This document shows positions 9,966-18,931 of a stretch of DNA of 64,000 nucleotides, piece after piece. Source of the stretch: Chryseobacterium paludis (GTDB taxonomy: Bacteria; Bacteroidota; Bacteroidia; Flavobacteriales; Weeksellaceae); the NCBI RefSeq assembly GCF_025403485.1, contig NZ_CP099966.1, forward strand, positions 2,542,001 through 2,606,000, read 5' to 3'. Under the pieces are notes generated by a model, which was not told where the DNA came from, searched no databases, and was given only the letters and a program-made list of their open reading frames with translations. A program made the translations under genes and the position numbers. The first letter of the stretch is position 1. Each line of letters opens with the position of its first letter.

Positions 9966-10366
9966 TAATAAGATTCTGAAATTTTCACCCGATATACATC
10001 CATAGAATTTCTCTTAATAGATTCCACAAAGAATCCTCCTTCTTCAGGAATAACTTCTTTAAGGTCAAAACTTTTACAGCCTTTAGGTAAACCAGAAAAT
10101 ATCAAAGTAAACCAAAAATCCCGCATAAAAGGAACCGGGGTCCAATCCGGAAATATAGAAATATTTTCAGCATGGATCAATTTGCTCTGATGTTCTGAAC
10201 TATTATCCAGAAGATACGTTGTATTCCAAATCCTGATCAGATTACCTAAAAAAGGTGATGCCGGAAAACAACAATGCACAATGACCTGTTTCTCCTCCTC
10301 TATCTTCGTTTTAAGAGATTCCAGAAGTTCTTTAGCAATAATAGGTTTTACAATGATTTCTTCCAC
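9965..10366 (-). CDS. Uncharacterised protein coupled to ANT(6)
   Basis: 133 residues starting at a GTG (no in-frame ATG upstream before a stop). I do not recognise the family. No signal peptide or membrane segment is visible. The sequence has a short helical N-terminus (AKELLESLKTKIEEEKQ) and a beta-rich remainder with VIVHCCFPASPFLGNLIRIWNTTYLLD and a central FMRDFWFTLIFSGLPKGCKSFDL. The stop overlaps the ATG of the nucleotidyltransferase gene, so the two are made together; whether it takes part in resistance is unknown. Confidence 0.7.
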   Translation of the reverse strand: MEEIIVKPIIAKELLESLKTKIEEEKQVIVHCCFPASPFLGNLIRIWNTTYLLDNSSEHQSKLIHAENISIFPDWTPVPFMRDFWFTLIFSGLPKGCKSFDLKEVIPEEGGFFVESIKRNSMDVYRVKISESY

Positions 10367-10490
10367 AGCTTTTATAGTAATTGGTAATCAGTAATGAATA
10401 GTCTGATACAAATTTATTTAAATTTAAGTTGATATGGATATTTTGAATGGATTATGATTGTGTTAAGAATTTTATTTAATGGAAAACAAA

Positions 10491-10517
10491 AAGCCAGCTT
10501 ATATAAGTTGGCTTTTT
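10491..10517 (-). terminator. Intrinsic terminator after mqo
   Basis: AAGCCAGCTT (10491-10500), loop ATAT, AAGTTGGCTT (10505-10514), flanked by A and T runs on both sides, so it could work in both directions. It lies about 95 bases past the mqo stop and upstream of the 133-residue gene. Confidence 0.75.
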
Positions 10518-10609
10518 AAATGATTATCAACTCAAAGTGATAAGCAGCGCGCACCTAAGAATTCTAAAGACAGAGACAAGATTTTTATCATCAATATCTT
10601 TTATCTAAA

Positions 10610-12115
10610 CTAATACTCCAGCTCCAGCTTCTCCTTCGTATAATTTCTCACTTTCTCTGTAAGTTCTGGATTGCCTGCCAGCTTTTGTCCATAGGAAGGA
10701 ATCATCTCCAACAATTTATCTTTCCATTCTCCATGAAGTTTTTCTCCAAAACATTTTTCAAGAACGCTGAGCATTGCATATGCTGCTGTGGAGGCTCCCG
10801 GTGAGGCGCCTAATAGAGAGGCAATCGTTCCACTTTCATTCACTACCACTTCGGTTCCGAATTCCAACTTCCCACCTTCTTTTTCATCTTTTTTAATCAC
10901 CTGAACTCTTTGTCCTGCTATTTTTAATTCCCAATCTGCTTCATTTGCATCTTTTACAAATTCTCTTAAATGCTGCATCCTCTGAGCTTTGGTCATGGCA
11001 ACCTGCTGAATAAGATATTTAGTTAAAGGAATATTATGCCACCATGCTCCGAATAGGGATCTGATATTTTTAGTATTGACGCTTTCAGGAAGGTCAAGAT
11101 AACTGCCCTCTTTTAAAAACTTAGTTGAGAAACCTGCAAAAGGTCCGAAAAGAAGTGCCTTCTTTCCATCAATGATTCTTAGATCCAGGTGTGGAACAGA
11201 CATCGGTGGTGCATCTACAGTAGCTTGGGTATATACTTTAGCCTGATGTTTTTCTACCAACTCCGGATTATGAGTGACCAACCATTCCCCTGAAACTGGA
11301 AAACCTCCATAACCTGCGCTTTCTTTAATATCCGAACTATCCAGTAATGGAAGTGCGTAGCCACCTGCTCCGATAAAAACAAAATCTGCTACCACTTCCT
11401 GTTTATGATTGTGGATCCTGTCTTTCACTTTCATTTCCCACTCTCCATTTTCTCTAGGATCGATATCTTTTACTTCATGGTATAAGAATACCTCAACATT
11501 AGAATCTTCCAATAAATGTCTTCCCATTTTTCTGGTAAGGCTTCCAAAATTCACATCGGTTCCTAAATCCATTTTTGTTGCTGCCATTACTTCAGAAGCA
11601 TTCCTTTTGCTCATTACCAAAGGAATCCATTCTTTCAGTTTTTCATGATCTGTCGAAAACTTCATTCCGGAAAATAAAACAGAACCGATCATTGCATCGT
11701 GACGTTTTCTCAGGTATTCAGCGTCTTTATCACCAAATACCAAGCTCATGTGTGGGCAGGAATTGATAAAATCTTTAGGTTCCTGGATGTAGCCTTTCTG
11801 AAGCAGGTATGACCAAAACTGTTTTGAGATCTCAAACTGTTCCGCGATACTTTCCGCTTTCGAGATATCAATGGTCCCGTCTTCTTTTTCTGGGGTATAA
11901 TTCAATTCGCAAAAAGCTGAATGTCCGGTTCCTGCATTATTCCAGGCTGCGGTACTTTCCTTGGCAAACCTGCCTAACCTTTCGAAAATTGCGATCTCAA
12001 GATTGGGATCAAATTCGTGGAGTAATGTAGCTAAAGTGGCACTCATGATACCACCACCTATGAGTACAACATCATATTTTGGTTTCGGTGTTCTGCTTGT
12101 AAGCAAATGTGACAT
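10610..12115 (-). CDS. mqo: Malate:quinone oxidoreductase
   Basis: 501 residues, full length for Mqo. The FAD-binding N-terminus DVVLIGGGIMSATLATLLHEFDP and the family block ERLGRFAKESTAAWNNAGTGHSAFCELNYTP are plain, as is the C-terminal SLLGASPGASTAAYAMLSVLEKCF. It is a peripheral membrane enzyme that oxidises malate to oxaloacetate and passes electrons to menaquinone, replacing NAD-linked malate dehydrogenase in the TCA cycle. It is a single-gene unit, with a terminator about 95 bases downstream. Confidence 0.95.
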   Translation of the reverse strand: MSHLLTSRTPKPKYDVVLIGGGIMSATLATLLHEFDPNLEIAIFERLGRFAKESTAAWNNAGTGHSAFCELNYTPEKEDGTIDISKAESIAEQFEISKQFWSYLLQKGYIQEPKDFINSCPHMSLVFGDKDAEYLRKRHDAMIGSVLFSGMKFSTDHEKLKEWIPLVMSKRNASEVMAATKMDLGTDVNFGSLTRKMGRHLLEDSNVEVFLYHEVKDIDPRENGEWEMKVKDRIHNHKQEVVADFVFIGAGGYALPLLDSSDIKESAGYGGFPVSGEWLVTHNPELVEKHQAKVYTQATVDAPPMSVPHLDLRIIDGKKALLFGPFAGFSTKFLKEGSYLDLPESVNTKNIRSLFGAWWHNIPLTKYLIQQVAMTKAQRMQHLREFVKDANEADWELKIAGQRVQVIKKDEKEGGKLEFGTEVVVNESGTIASLLGASPGASTAAYAMLSVLEKCFGEKLHGEWKDKLLEMIPSYGQKLAGNPELTEKVRNYTKEKLELEY

Positions 12116-12297
12116 AACATTAAATTTAATACTAATTTCGGGAAAAGTTTTAACAACAGGAACGTGTTTAACGATTTTAACATGTTAATTTTTAGATTGA
12201 AAAAAGTTTCAGATTTGACAAGAAAATGCAATCGAAAGTATCAATCTAAATCAATTAGCTTTAACCATTAAAGTGATATTTCATATGTAGATGTAAA

Positions 12298-13386
12298 TCA
12301 TTTTATAATCCTCAGAGTTGTAACCAATTCTCTTGCCGCAGCACTTCCAGCTCTGTTTGCTCCAATAGTGGATGCAGAGGGTCCATAGCCTACCAAATGA
12401 ATCCTCGGTTCTTTTGCAACTTCGGTTGCCAATCTTCCAGACATGATGACACCACCGCCCTCTTCCTTAGGTAAAATAGCATCCAAATGTGACAGTGACG
12501 ATCGGAAACCCGTATTCCAAAGAATAACATCAGCTTTTTCTTGCCTTCCATCTTCCCATTTAACGCCTTCTTCAGTGATTTCACTAAACATTGGAAATCG
12601 TTTAAGAACACCTCTTTTTTCCATATCTTTAATTTCATCAGTAACAGGCAATCCTGTTACCGAAACAACCGACATTGGTAATAATCCATTTCTCACTCGT
12701 TTGTCAACCATCGCAACCGCCAAACTCCCTGCCATATCATCAAACGGTCCTTCCCGGAATTCCGGAGGTCTTCGTGTAACCCAAGTAGTAGTGGTTATTC
12801 TTGAAATCTGATCAAGCAATTGAATCGCAGAAATACCGCCACCAACAATGATTACATGTTTTCCTTTGAAATATTCGGCATTTTTAAAGTTTCGGGTATG
12901 CAGTTGTTCACCCTTAAAAAGCTCAGCACCCGGATATTCCGGAATATAAGGATTTTCCCAAGTTCCTGTAGCATTGATGATACCTAATGCAGAAAATGCA
13001 ACAGACGATGTATCAATGTAGAACCTTTCTCCATTCAAGCTCACTTTCTCAACTTTCACCGGTCGATAGACCTGTATTCCGAATTTTTTCTCGTACAAAT
13101 CATAATAATGTGGTACGGCAATATTGGCTCGGACTTCAGTTTCATCTCCCTGAATAGTTTCTTCGAAAGACATTCCCGGCAAATCATGAATGCGATTTAC
13201 TGTACTCAAGGTCAATGAATCCCATCGGGATTGCCAGGCACCACCGGCAAAAGGAGCAGCATCTAAAATAATAAAATCCTGACCGATTTCCAATCCCATT
13301 TTTTTGAGATGATATGCGGTAGAAAGTCCGGCTTGCCCAGCTCCAATAATTGCAATTTTTGTTTTATACCAAATTTTTCCTGCCAT
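12298..13386 (-). CDS. Flavin-dependent monooxygenase / NAD(P)-binding oxidoreductase (FMO-like)
   Basis: I choose MAGKIWYKTK at 13386 (362 residues), ten bases after the stop of the upstream gene; a longer frame to 13425 would overlap that gene. Domains: FAD-binding GAGQAGLSTAYH at about residues 15-26, a second dinucleotide motif GGGISAIQLLD at about 165, and the WNTGF motif at about 300, as in flavin-containing monooxygenases. It probably hydroxylates a small substrate with NADPH and O2. It forms an operon with the luciferase-like enzyme directly upstream. Confidence 0.8.
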   Translation of the reverse strand: MAGKIWYKTKIAIIGAGQAGLSTAYHLKKMGLEIGQDFIILDAAPFAGGAWQSRWDSLTLSTVNRIHDLPGMSFEETIQGDETEVRANIAVPHYYDLYEKKFGIQVYRPVKVEKVSLNGERFYIDTSSVAFSALGIINATGTWENPYIPEYPGAELFKGEQLHTRNFKNAEYFKGKHVIIVGGGISAIQLLDQISRITTTTWVTRRPPEFREGPFDDMAGSLAVAMVDKRVRNGLLPMSVVSVTGLPVTDEIKDMEKRGVLKRFPMFSEITEEGVKWEDGRQEKADVILWNTGFRSSLSHLDAILPKEEGGGVIMSGRLATEVAKEPRIHLVGYGPSASTIGANRAGSAAARELVTTLRIIK

Positions 13387-13396
13387 TTTCCCTTTT

Positions 13397-14419
13397 TTAA
13401 CGCCAGCCCAGTTCAGGAGCAACATATTTCAAAATGGATTCAAGTACATGTACATTGTAATCAACACCCAATGTATTGGGAATTGTCAACAACAAAGTAT
13501 CTGCCTCCTGAATAGCTTCATCCTGTGCCAATTCTTGAATTAGCTGTTCTGGTTCAGCAGCATAACTTCTTCCGAAAATAGCACGTTGATTTCCTTCTAA
13601 AACACCTATTTTATCAGTCCTATCTGCTTCCTGTCCAAAATAGTATCTGTCCTGATCATTGACTATGGCGAAAATGGATCGGCTCACAGAAACTCTTGGT
13701 TCCCGTGTATGTCCAGCTTTTTTATAAGCTTCTTTATATAAACGAATCTGTTCGGCTTGCTGAATATGAAAAGGTTTTCCACTTTCATCAAATTTTAAGG
13801 TGGAACTTTGCAAATTCATACCAACTTCCCCTGCCCAGACTGCAGTAGCATCTGAAGCAGACCCCCACCAAATACGGTCACGTAATCCTTCAGAATGGGG
13901 TTCTATCCGCAATAATCCGGGTGGATTAGGAAACATCGGATTAGGGTTGGGCCGCGCGAAACCTTCTCCTTTTAACAAATCGAAAAACTCCAAACCCTTA
14001 AGACGTCCCATATCTGTATCAGTTTGACCTTCTTCCAAATCATATCCGAAATATCGCCAACCATCAATAACCTGCTCAGGTGAACCTCTACTAATTCCTA
14101 ATTGTAACCGACCTTCGGAAATCAAATCTGCAGCGCCAGCATTTTCTACCATATAAAACGGGTTTTCATAACGCATATCAATGACGCCTGTTCCGATTTC
14201 AATTTTTTTAGTTTTAGCACCAATAGCCGCCAACAAAGGAAACGGCGAAGCTAACTGATTAGCGAAATGATGCACCCGAAAGTATGCGCCGTCAATTCCT
14301 ATTTCTTCTGCAGCCACCGCCAAATCTATGGATTGTAACAGAGTATCACCTGCTGTTTTGTTGTCATATGAAGGATGGTTTCCCCAATGTCCAAACGATA
14401 AAAATCCTATCTTTTTCAT
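13397..14419 (-). CDS. LLM class flavin-dependent oxidoreductase (luciferase-like)
   Basis: 340 residues with the bacterial luciferase-like TIM barrel. Visible blocks are LAVAAEEIGIDGAYFRVHHFANQLASPFPLLAAIGAKTKKIEIGTGVIDMRYENP near residues 35-90, a typical start of the family, and GGRLQLGISRGSP-like EGRLQLGISRGSP at about 103. It uses FMNH2 and O2 on an unknown substrate. The FMO-like gene follows after ten bases, so both flavin enzymes may act in one pathway. Preceded by about 180 bases of AT-rich DNA. Confidence 0.85.
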   Translation of the reverse strand: MKKIGFLSFGHWGNHPSYDNKTAGDTLLQSIDLAVAAEEIGIDGAYFRVHHFANQLASPFPLLAAIGAKTKKIEIGTGVIDMRYENPFYMVENAGAADLISEGRLQLGISRGSPEQVIDGWRYFGYDLEEGQTDTDMGRLKGLEFFDLLKGEGFARPNPNPMFPNPPGLLRIEPHSEGLRDRIWWGSASDATAVWAGEVGMNLQSSTLKFDESGKPFHIQQAEQIRLYKEAYKKAGHTREPRVSVSRSIFAIVNDQDRYYFGQEADRTDKIGVLEGNQRAIFGRSYAAEPEQLIQELAQDEAIQEADTLLLTIPNTLGVDYNVHVLESILKYVAPELGWR

Positions 14420-14603
14420 TTACCTAATTTACGAAATGTAATCTCTTGGAATATTATCATATGGTAAGTTCGAAGTGAAGCTACTTGTTGCTCATTGCAA
14501 ATAAGTATCAAATATAAAGCAGACAATGTTTTCAGGTGATGAAGACAGAAATTGTTTGAATGTCTGAACTAAAGATCAACAAAGTTGTATTTTAACTAAA
14601 TAT

Positions 14604-14645
14604 CCAACAAAAAACATCAGCAAATTTGCTGATGTTTTTTGTTGG
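14604..14645 (-). terminator. Terminator: perfect 42-bp palindrome after gpsA
   Basis: The two 21-base halves are exact reverse complements (CCAACAAAAAACATCAGCAAA and its complement) with no spacer. The core CATCAGCAAATTTGCTGATG is flanked by six A and six T residues, so it can terminate in either direction. It lies just beyond the gpsA stop. Confidence 0.85.
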
Positions 14646-14665
14646 TTTATAACTTTCAAGTTGTT

Positions 14666-15706
14666 TTAGTTCAATTTTGCAGTCAGCTTTTTAAATTGCT
14701 TTTCAGCATTTTTCCCTTCATACAAAATCCCATAGATTGTGTCTACGATTGGCAGCTTAAGCTTTTTTTGTTTTGCTGTTTTATAAATAGAATCAGCTGC
14801 GTAATATCCTTCTGCAACCATATTCATTGATTGAATCGCAGATTTTACGGTATATCCTTTTCCGATCAGGTTTCCTAAACTTCTGTTTCTTGAGAATAAT
14901 GAATATGCTGTTACCAGTAAATCACCTAAGTAAGCACTTTCATTTACATCTCTAGGTGCTTCATAGATGGCTTCCAGGAATATTTCCATTTCACGGATCG
15001 CATTTGATACAAACACAGCAGTAAAATTATCTCCATAACCCAATCCACTTGCAATACCAGCTCCGATGGCAAAAATATTTTTAAGGATCGCACTGTATTC
15101 ATTTCCTAAGATATCTTTGCTGGAATGCATTTTAATAAAATCTGAATTGAAAATGCCCAAGAGCTTTTCAGATACCTCCTCTTCTACTGTGGCAACTGTA
15201 AGATAAGAAAGTCTTTCCATTGCCACTTCCTCAGCATGACAGGGTCCCGCAATAACTGCCTGATTTCTAAAACCGATCTGAAACTCATCTCTCAGATAAT
15301 GTGCTACCACATCATTCACTTTAGGAATGATCCCTTTAATCGCAGAAACGAAAATTTTATCTTTATACTCACAGGTCATTTTTTCCAGTGTATCTGAAAG
15401 ATAAATGGAAGGTGTTGCTAATACGACAACGTCGCATGCAGAAACCAATTCATTGATATCTGTGGTCAGTTTTAAATTTTTAAGATTGAAATTAACTGCC
15501 GTTAAATAGGTAGGATTATGTCCACGAAGCTCAATAGCTCCTTTTACAAACTCACTTCGTACACACCAATGTACTATTTTACAGTTTTCAACAAGCATTT
15601 TTACGATCGCAGTTGCAAAACTTCCACTCCCAACAACCCCTACCGAGACCTCATTATTATTCTTTTTCGGATTTGAAGATTCTGAAATTGTTTTCTTTTT
15701 CGCCAT
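14666..15706 (-). CDS. gpsA: Glycerol-3-phosphate dehydrogenase [NAD(P)+]
   Basis: I choose MAKKKTISES at 15706 (346 residues); the longer frame to 15808 adds an unconserved AT-rich stretch. The Rossmann motif GVVGSGSFATAIVKML is at about residues 24-39. The GpsA blocks VSAIKGIIP, AVIAGPCHAEEVA (around 165), the catalytic Lys in LKNIFAIGAGIASGLGYGDNFTA, and NRSLGNLIGKGY are all present. It reduces dihydroxyacetone phosphate to sn-glycerol-3-phosphate for phospholipid synthesis. Divergent from the M23 peptidase gene. Confidence 0.93.
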   Translation of the reverse strand: MAKKKTISESSNPKKNNNEVSVGVVGSGSFATAIVKMLVENCKIVHWCVRSEFVKGAIELRGHNPTYLTAVNFNLKNLKLTTDINELVSACDVVVLATPSIYLSDTLEKMTCEYKDKIFVSAIKGIIPKVNDVVAHYLRDEFQIGFRNQAVIAGPCHAEEVAMERLSYLTVATVEEEVSEKLLGIFNSDFIKMHSSKDILGNEYSAILKNIFAIGAGIASGLGYGDNFTAVFVSNAIREMEIFLEAIYEAPRDVNESAYLGDLLVTAYSLFSRNRSLGNLIGKGYTVKSAIQSMNMVAEGYYAADSIYKTAKQKKLKLPIVDTIYGILYEGKNAEKQFKKLTAKLN

Positions 15707-15885
15707 AATTGAAATGTGAACTGCAAATATATTAAAACAAAAAATTAGGATCTCTTTCACAGGCATGATAAAACCCAATTTTCTGAAAAAATTAACACTT
15801 TCATACAATTAAATAGGTAAATCGACGTTAAATATTGAAATAAGTAAATTTTAATTAAAAATAATTCACAAAACCAATTTTTAAT

Positions 15886-15893
15886 TAAATTTG
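15886..15893 (+). promoter_or_regulatory. Bacteroidota -7 box for the M23 peptidase gene
   Basis: TAAATTTG matches TAnnTTTG and lies 37 bases upstream of the ATG at 15931. No clear -33 TTG is visible. Confidence 0.5.
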
Positions 15894-15930
15894 CACTCTT
15901 AATACCGTTTTAATACTAAGTGAAAGAAAT

Positions 15931-16971
15931 ATGAAGAAATTTCTAAACAGTAAAAAGAACGTAAATATCCTCTTAGGTGGACTTTTACTAGTAGTTTTTG
16001 CTCAAGGCATTTTTATAGCTAAACTATCTTCCGAAAGGGATGATAAAAAATATGAAGTGAACCTTGTAAAAATAAACACTGAAAAAGATAGTGTAGATTA
16101 CTTAAAAATGAAAACTGATCTCACTTTAGTAGATCAAACCGTTGCACAGCTTAATTCATTTCTAAAATCAAAGGATGTTCCAAGTGAAAAGCTGATGTTC
16201 TTAAGTAAAGACAGTATTTCAAATTCTGTCTATCTGGCTAAACAAGCCAACCGATACAGCCAATATTTAATGGATTTACAAAAAAAACTAATGCAGGTTC
16301 CGTTAGGAATGCCTACAGATGGTTATATTTCATCCAATTTTGGAATCAGAAAAAATCCTATCCCTTTTAAAACCGTATATGCATCGGTAAAAACAAGCAT
16401 GGCATCCAATTCTAAACCAACTGTTGCCGCTGCACCAAAACCGGAAGTAAAGGCAGAACCTGTTGAAAAAATCATTGAACTTACAGACAGCTACGGAAAT
16501 AAAAGAGAAGTAAAAGTAATGGTTACTCCAAAAACAACCAGTAGTGCTCCTGCTCCTTCAGCAACCAGTTCTACAAAATCTGTTGCAACAACCTCTTCCT
16601 CCTCCTCATCTAAAACAGCTCCTATGGAAAGAAATAACCCACCAGCTGAAGCTGACCAGATGCAGTTTCATAAAGGACTCGATATTGCCGTTGCATATGG
16701 ATCTGATGTTAGGGCTTCCGCTGCTGGAACAATTATTTTTTCAGGACAAAAAGGAGGTTATGGAAACTGCGTGATCGTTTCTCATGGAAATGGTTTAGCA
16801 ACCTTATATGGACATTTATCCGAATTGATCGCTAAAGTAAATGATAAGGTAAAAGTGGGTCAGGTGATTGCCAAATCCGGAAACTCCGGACGTTCTACAG
16901 GGCCTCATCTTCATTATGAAGTACACAAAAACAATACGCCGGTAAATCCGAAATTGTTTATGAATTTATAA
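15931..16971 (+). CDS. M23 family metallopeptidase with interrupted catalytic domain
   Basis: 346 residues: an N-terminal membrane anchor (about 10-30, NILLGGLLLVVFAQGIFIA), a coiled region (about 35-125), then the start of an M23/LytM domain (GYISSNFGIRKNP, about 131-143). The domain is broken by about 95 residues of low-complexity Ser/Thr/Pro/Ala/Lys sequence and resumes at FHKGLDIAV (about 246). The zinc ligands H-x-x-x-D and the HLH of GPHLHYEV are intact, so the enzyme should cut peptidoglycan cross-bridges or activate an amidase. Anchored in the inner membrane facing the periplasm. A bidirectional terminator follows. Confidence 0.9.
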   Translation: MKKFLNSKKNVNILLGGLLLVVFAQGIFIAKLSSERDDKKYEVNLVKINTEKDSVDYLKMKTDLTLVDQTVAQLNSFLKSKDVPSEKLMFLSKDSISNSVYLAKQANRYSQYLMDLQKKLMQVPLGMPTDGYISSNFGIRKNPIPFKTVYASVKTSMASNSKPTVAAAPKPEVKAEPVEKIIELTDSYGNKREVKVMVTPKTTSSAPAPSATSSTKSVATTSSSSSSKTAPMERNNPPAEADQMQFHKGLDIAVAYGSDVRASAAGTIIFSGQKGGYGNCVIVSHGNGLATLYGHLSELIAKVNDKVKVGQVIAKSGNSGRSTGPHLHYEVHKNNTPVNPKLFMNL

Positions 16972-17008
16972 AAAAATAACGGCTGTCAGATGACAGCCGT
17001 TATTTTTT
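16971..17008. terminator. Bidirectional terminator
   Basis: An 18-base perfect inverted repeat (arms 16971-16988 and 16991-17008, loop GA) with core AACGGCTGTCA and A/T runs on both sides. It sits between the convergent M23 and MBL genes. Confidence 0.9.
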
Positions 17009-17027
17009 ATTTTATATCAATTTGAAT

Positions 17028-18206
17028 TTATTTCAGAATAGTAAGCTTTCCTTTAAAATGATTGAATGATCCATCTTTTGATGCAATATTAGTGTAGACT
17101 ACATTTTTATTATAATCCTGAACGTGACTTACATTATCTCCTGTTTTAGGTTCATGCCAATATACCATAAATACATTGCTTGCCACTTCTGTAACAGTGT
17201 ATTGAACAGTATCTGCAGCTCCTTTAAAAGCACCATTCGTACCTGTAAAAGACATGGTCTTATTATCTTTATAATCCAGAACAAACTTTCCAGTACCGAA
17301 ATCAACTTCAACTTTTCGTCCTATGGCTGGATAAGGAGATCTTAAATCCCAGTTCATTTCGCCTAAAAATACCTTTACTCCCATTTCAAGTTCATCTTTT
17401 CCCGGAAGATCAGGATATTGAGTCACCATAAATTTTACGATCGTATCTGATGTTTTATTCTCAGTAACCGCTTTCTTATAATTCTCCAAATATCCTTTAA
17501 CAAAATCCAGTGACTGAGGAGCTAAATTTAATTTTGCAAAATGTGATGGAACAACTTGCTGTGGTTGTAAAGCCTTCATAGCGTCAATTTGTCCGATCCA
17601 TTTATCAATAGCTTCTTTGTTTTGTGTATCAGCCATCCAGATATGAGAATCTACTGAAACTGAAATTCCGCCCACTATTGTTTTTATTGAAGGGATCCAA
17701 ATAAAGCTATGGGCAGGATCATCAGGATTTTGTTTGATCTCTATCTTATTCCCTTCTAAATCGGGAATTGAAGTCACAGCTTCTGGCACGAAAACCTCTG
17801 ATGGAGCATCTCCTTTCAATTGAGGATTCCAGACTGCCAGTTTATCATCCTTCGATGCTGAAATCAGATAAGCAGTCTGAGCTGTTGAAATGATCTTTAC
17901 ATTCGGAAAGGCTTTTTTAATAACATCCAATCCAAAGTAAAAGTCGGGATCGCTATGTGAAATGAAAACAATTTTAAGGTTTTTTCCTGTTGCTTTTATT
18001 TCCTTAACCAATTGCTCAGCATATTGTTTCTGAAATTGAGCATCCACCAATATGGCATCTTTATCTCCATAAATAATTGTTGAAGCGATTGGGAAAATAG
18101 CCTTCGTTCCAGGATTATATACTTTGATCTTAAGATTGCCCGCTAACATTGAGCCTGTAAAACCTAACAAAATGAATAGTGATAATAATTTCTTTTTTAA
18201 CATCAT
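17028..18206 (-). CDS. Exported MBL-fold protein fused to a MoaF-like domain
   Basis: 392 residues. A signal peptide (MLKKKLLSLFILLGFTGSMLAG) is followed by a metallo-beta-lactamase fold at about 25-230. The metal motif HxHxDH is degenerate: here HSDPDFYFG, keeping the first His and the Asp but with Asp and Phe in place of the other histidines. A later His in PSHFAKL is present. The last ~105 residues (from PYPAIGRKVEVDFGTGKF) look like a MoaF-related lipocalin-like domain. The true reaction is unknown. It is the last gene of a run behind the Rrf2 regulator, 13 bases from the NmrA-like gene. Confidence 0.75.
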   Translation of the reverse strand: MMLKKKLLSLFILLGFTGSMLAGNLKIKVYNPGTKAIFPIASTIIYGDKDAILVDAQFQKQYAEQLVKEIKATGKNLKIVFISHSDPDFYFGLDVIKKAFPNVKIISTAQTAYLISASKDDKLAVWNPQLKGDAPSEVFVPEAVTSIPDLEGNKIEIKQNPDDPAHSFIWIPSIKTIVGGISVSVDSHIWMADTQNKEAIDKWIGQIDAMKALQPQQVVPSHFAKLNLAPQSLDFVKGYLENYKKAVTENKTSDTIVKFMVTQYPDLPGKDELEMGVKVFLGEMNWDLRSPYPAIGRKVEVDFGTGKFVLDYKDNKTMSFTGTNGAFKGAADTVQYTVTEVASNVFMVYWHEPKTGDNVSHVQDYNKNVVYTNIASKDGSFNHFKGKLTILK

Positions 18207-18219
18207 TATGTATTTTTAA

Positions 18220-18873
18220 TTAATAAGCCGCTGTAAAACGTTCACGAATATGATTATTTTGCTCTAATTCATCTACTAAAGCGACAGCAACATCTTCTAC
18301 TGAGAGAATACTTCTTCCATTATCATCAAAAACCGGAGTTTCCAAAGAAGTTCTGTATTTTCCTGTTCTGGCTCCTACATTTGCCTGATTCATTTCAATC
18401 GCTGGGCTAAAGAAAGTCCAGTCAAGGGTGTTATTTTCTTTGATCTTATTCAAATAATCCCTTGCTGCCGTTGCTCCCGGCTTATACGCTTCCGGGAAAT
18501 CCGGTGTATCGACGATCTGAACATTATCCGGTGTGTAAAGACTTCCGGCACCACCTACAACGATTAATCTTTTAACACCTGATTTCTCAACTGCTTTTTC
18601 AATGTTCTCAGAACCTGTAAGGAAATCATTATAAAGGTTTGGATTTGTCCAACCTGCGTTATAAGTACTGATTACAGCATCACTTCCCTGTAGTCCTTGA
18701 GCCAGCTCATCAATGTTATTCACATCAATACTTTTTGCTTTTACATTGTCATTCTGTTCAACTTTAGAAGCATCTCTTACAATTGCTTCAACTTCATAAC
18801 CTCTGTTTGCTAATTCTTTCACAACATGTGAACCTACAAATCCTGTCGCACCGATTACTGCTACTTTTTTCAT
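18220..18873 (-). CDS. NAD(P)-binding oxidoreductase, NmrA/YwnB-like
   Basis: 217 residues, an atypical SDR: VAVIGATGFVGSHVVKELANRGYEV is the dinucleotide-binding start, IVVGGAGSLY at about 105 and DWTFFSPA at about 150 are the blocks of the NmrA/YwnB group (stress-linked NAD(P) reductases or sensors). No Tyr-x-x-x-Lys active site is obvious. An Rrf2-type regulator lies directly upstream, which mirrors the Bacillus ywnA-ywnB pairing, and an operator-like inverted repeat lies just before its start. Confidence 0.85.
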   Translation of the reverse strand: MKKVAVIGATGFVGSHVVKELANRGYEVEAIVRDASKVEQNDNVKAKSIDVNNIDELAQGLQGSDAVISTYNAGWTNPNLYNDFLTGSENIEKAVEKSGVKRLIVVGGAGSLYTPDNVQIVDTPDFPEAYKPGATAARDYLNKIKENNTLDWTFFSPAIEMNQANVGARTGKYRTSLETPVFDDNGRSILSVEDVAVALVDELEQNNHIRERFTAAY

Positions 18874-18890
18874 AATATTTATTTTTAATT

Positions 18891-18917
18891 AAACTGTAAT
18901 AACTTTTGTTACATTTA
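18891..18917 (-). promoter_or_regulatory. Second putative Rrf2 operator (before the NmrA-like gene)
   Basis: AAACTGTAA (18891-18899), nine-base spacer, TTACATTT (18909-18916). The half-site and the nine-base spacing match the perfect operator at 19373-19403, with one mismatch in the right half. It lies 18 bases upstream of the NmrA-like start. Confidence 0.6.
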
Positions 18918-18931
18918 TGGTTAAAAAATTT

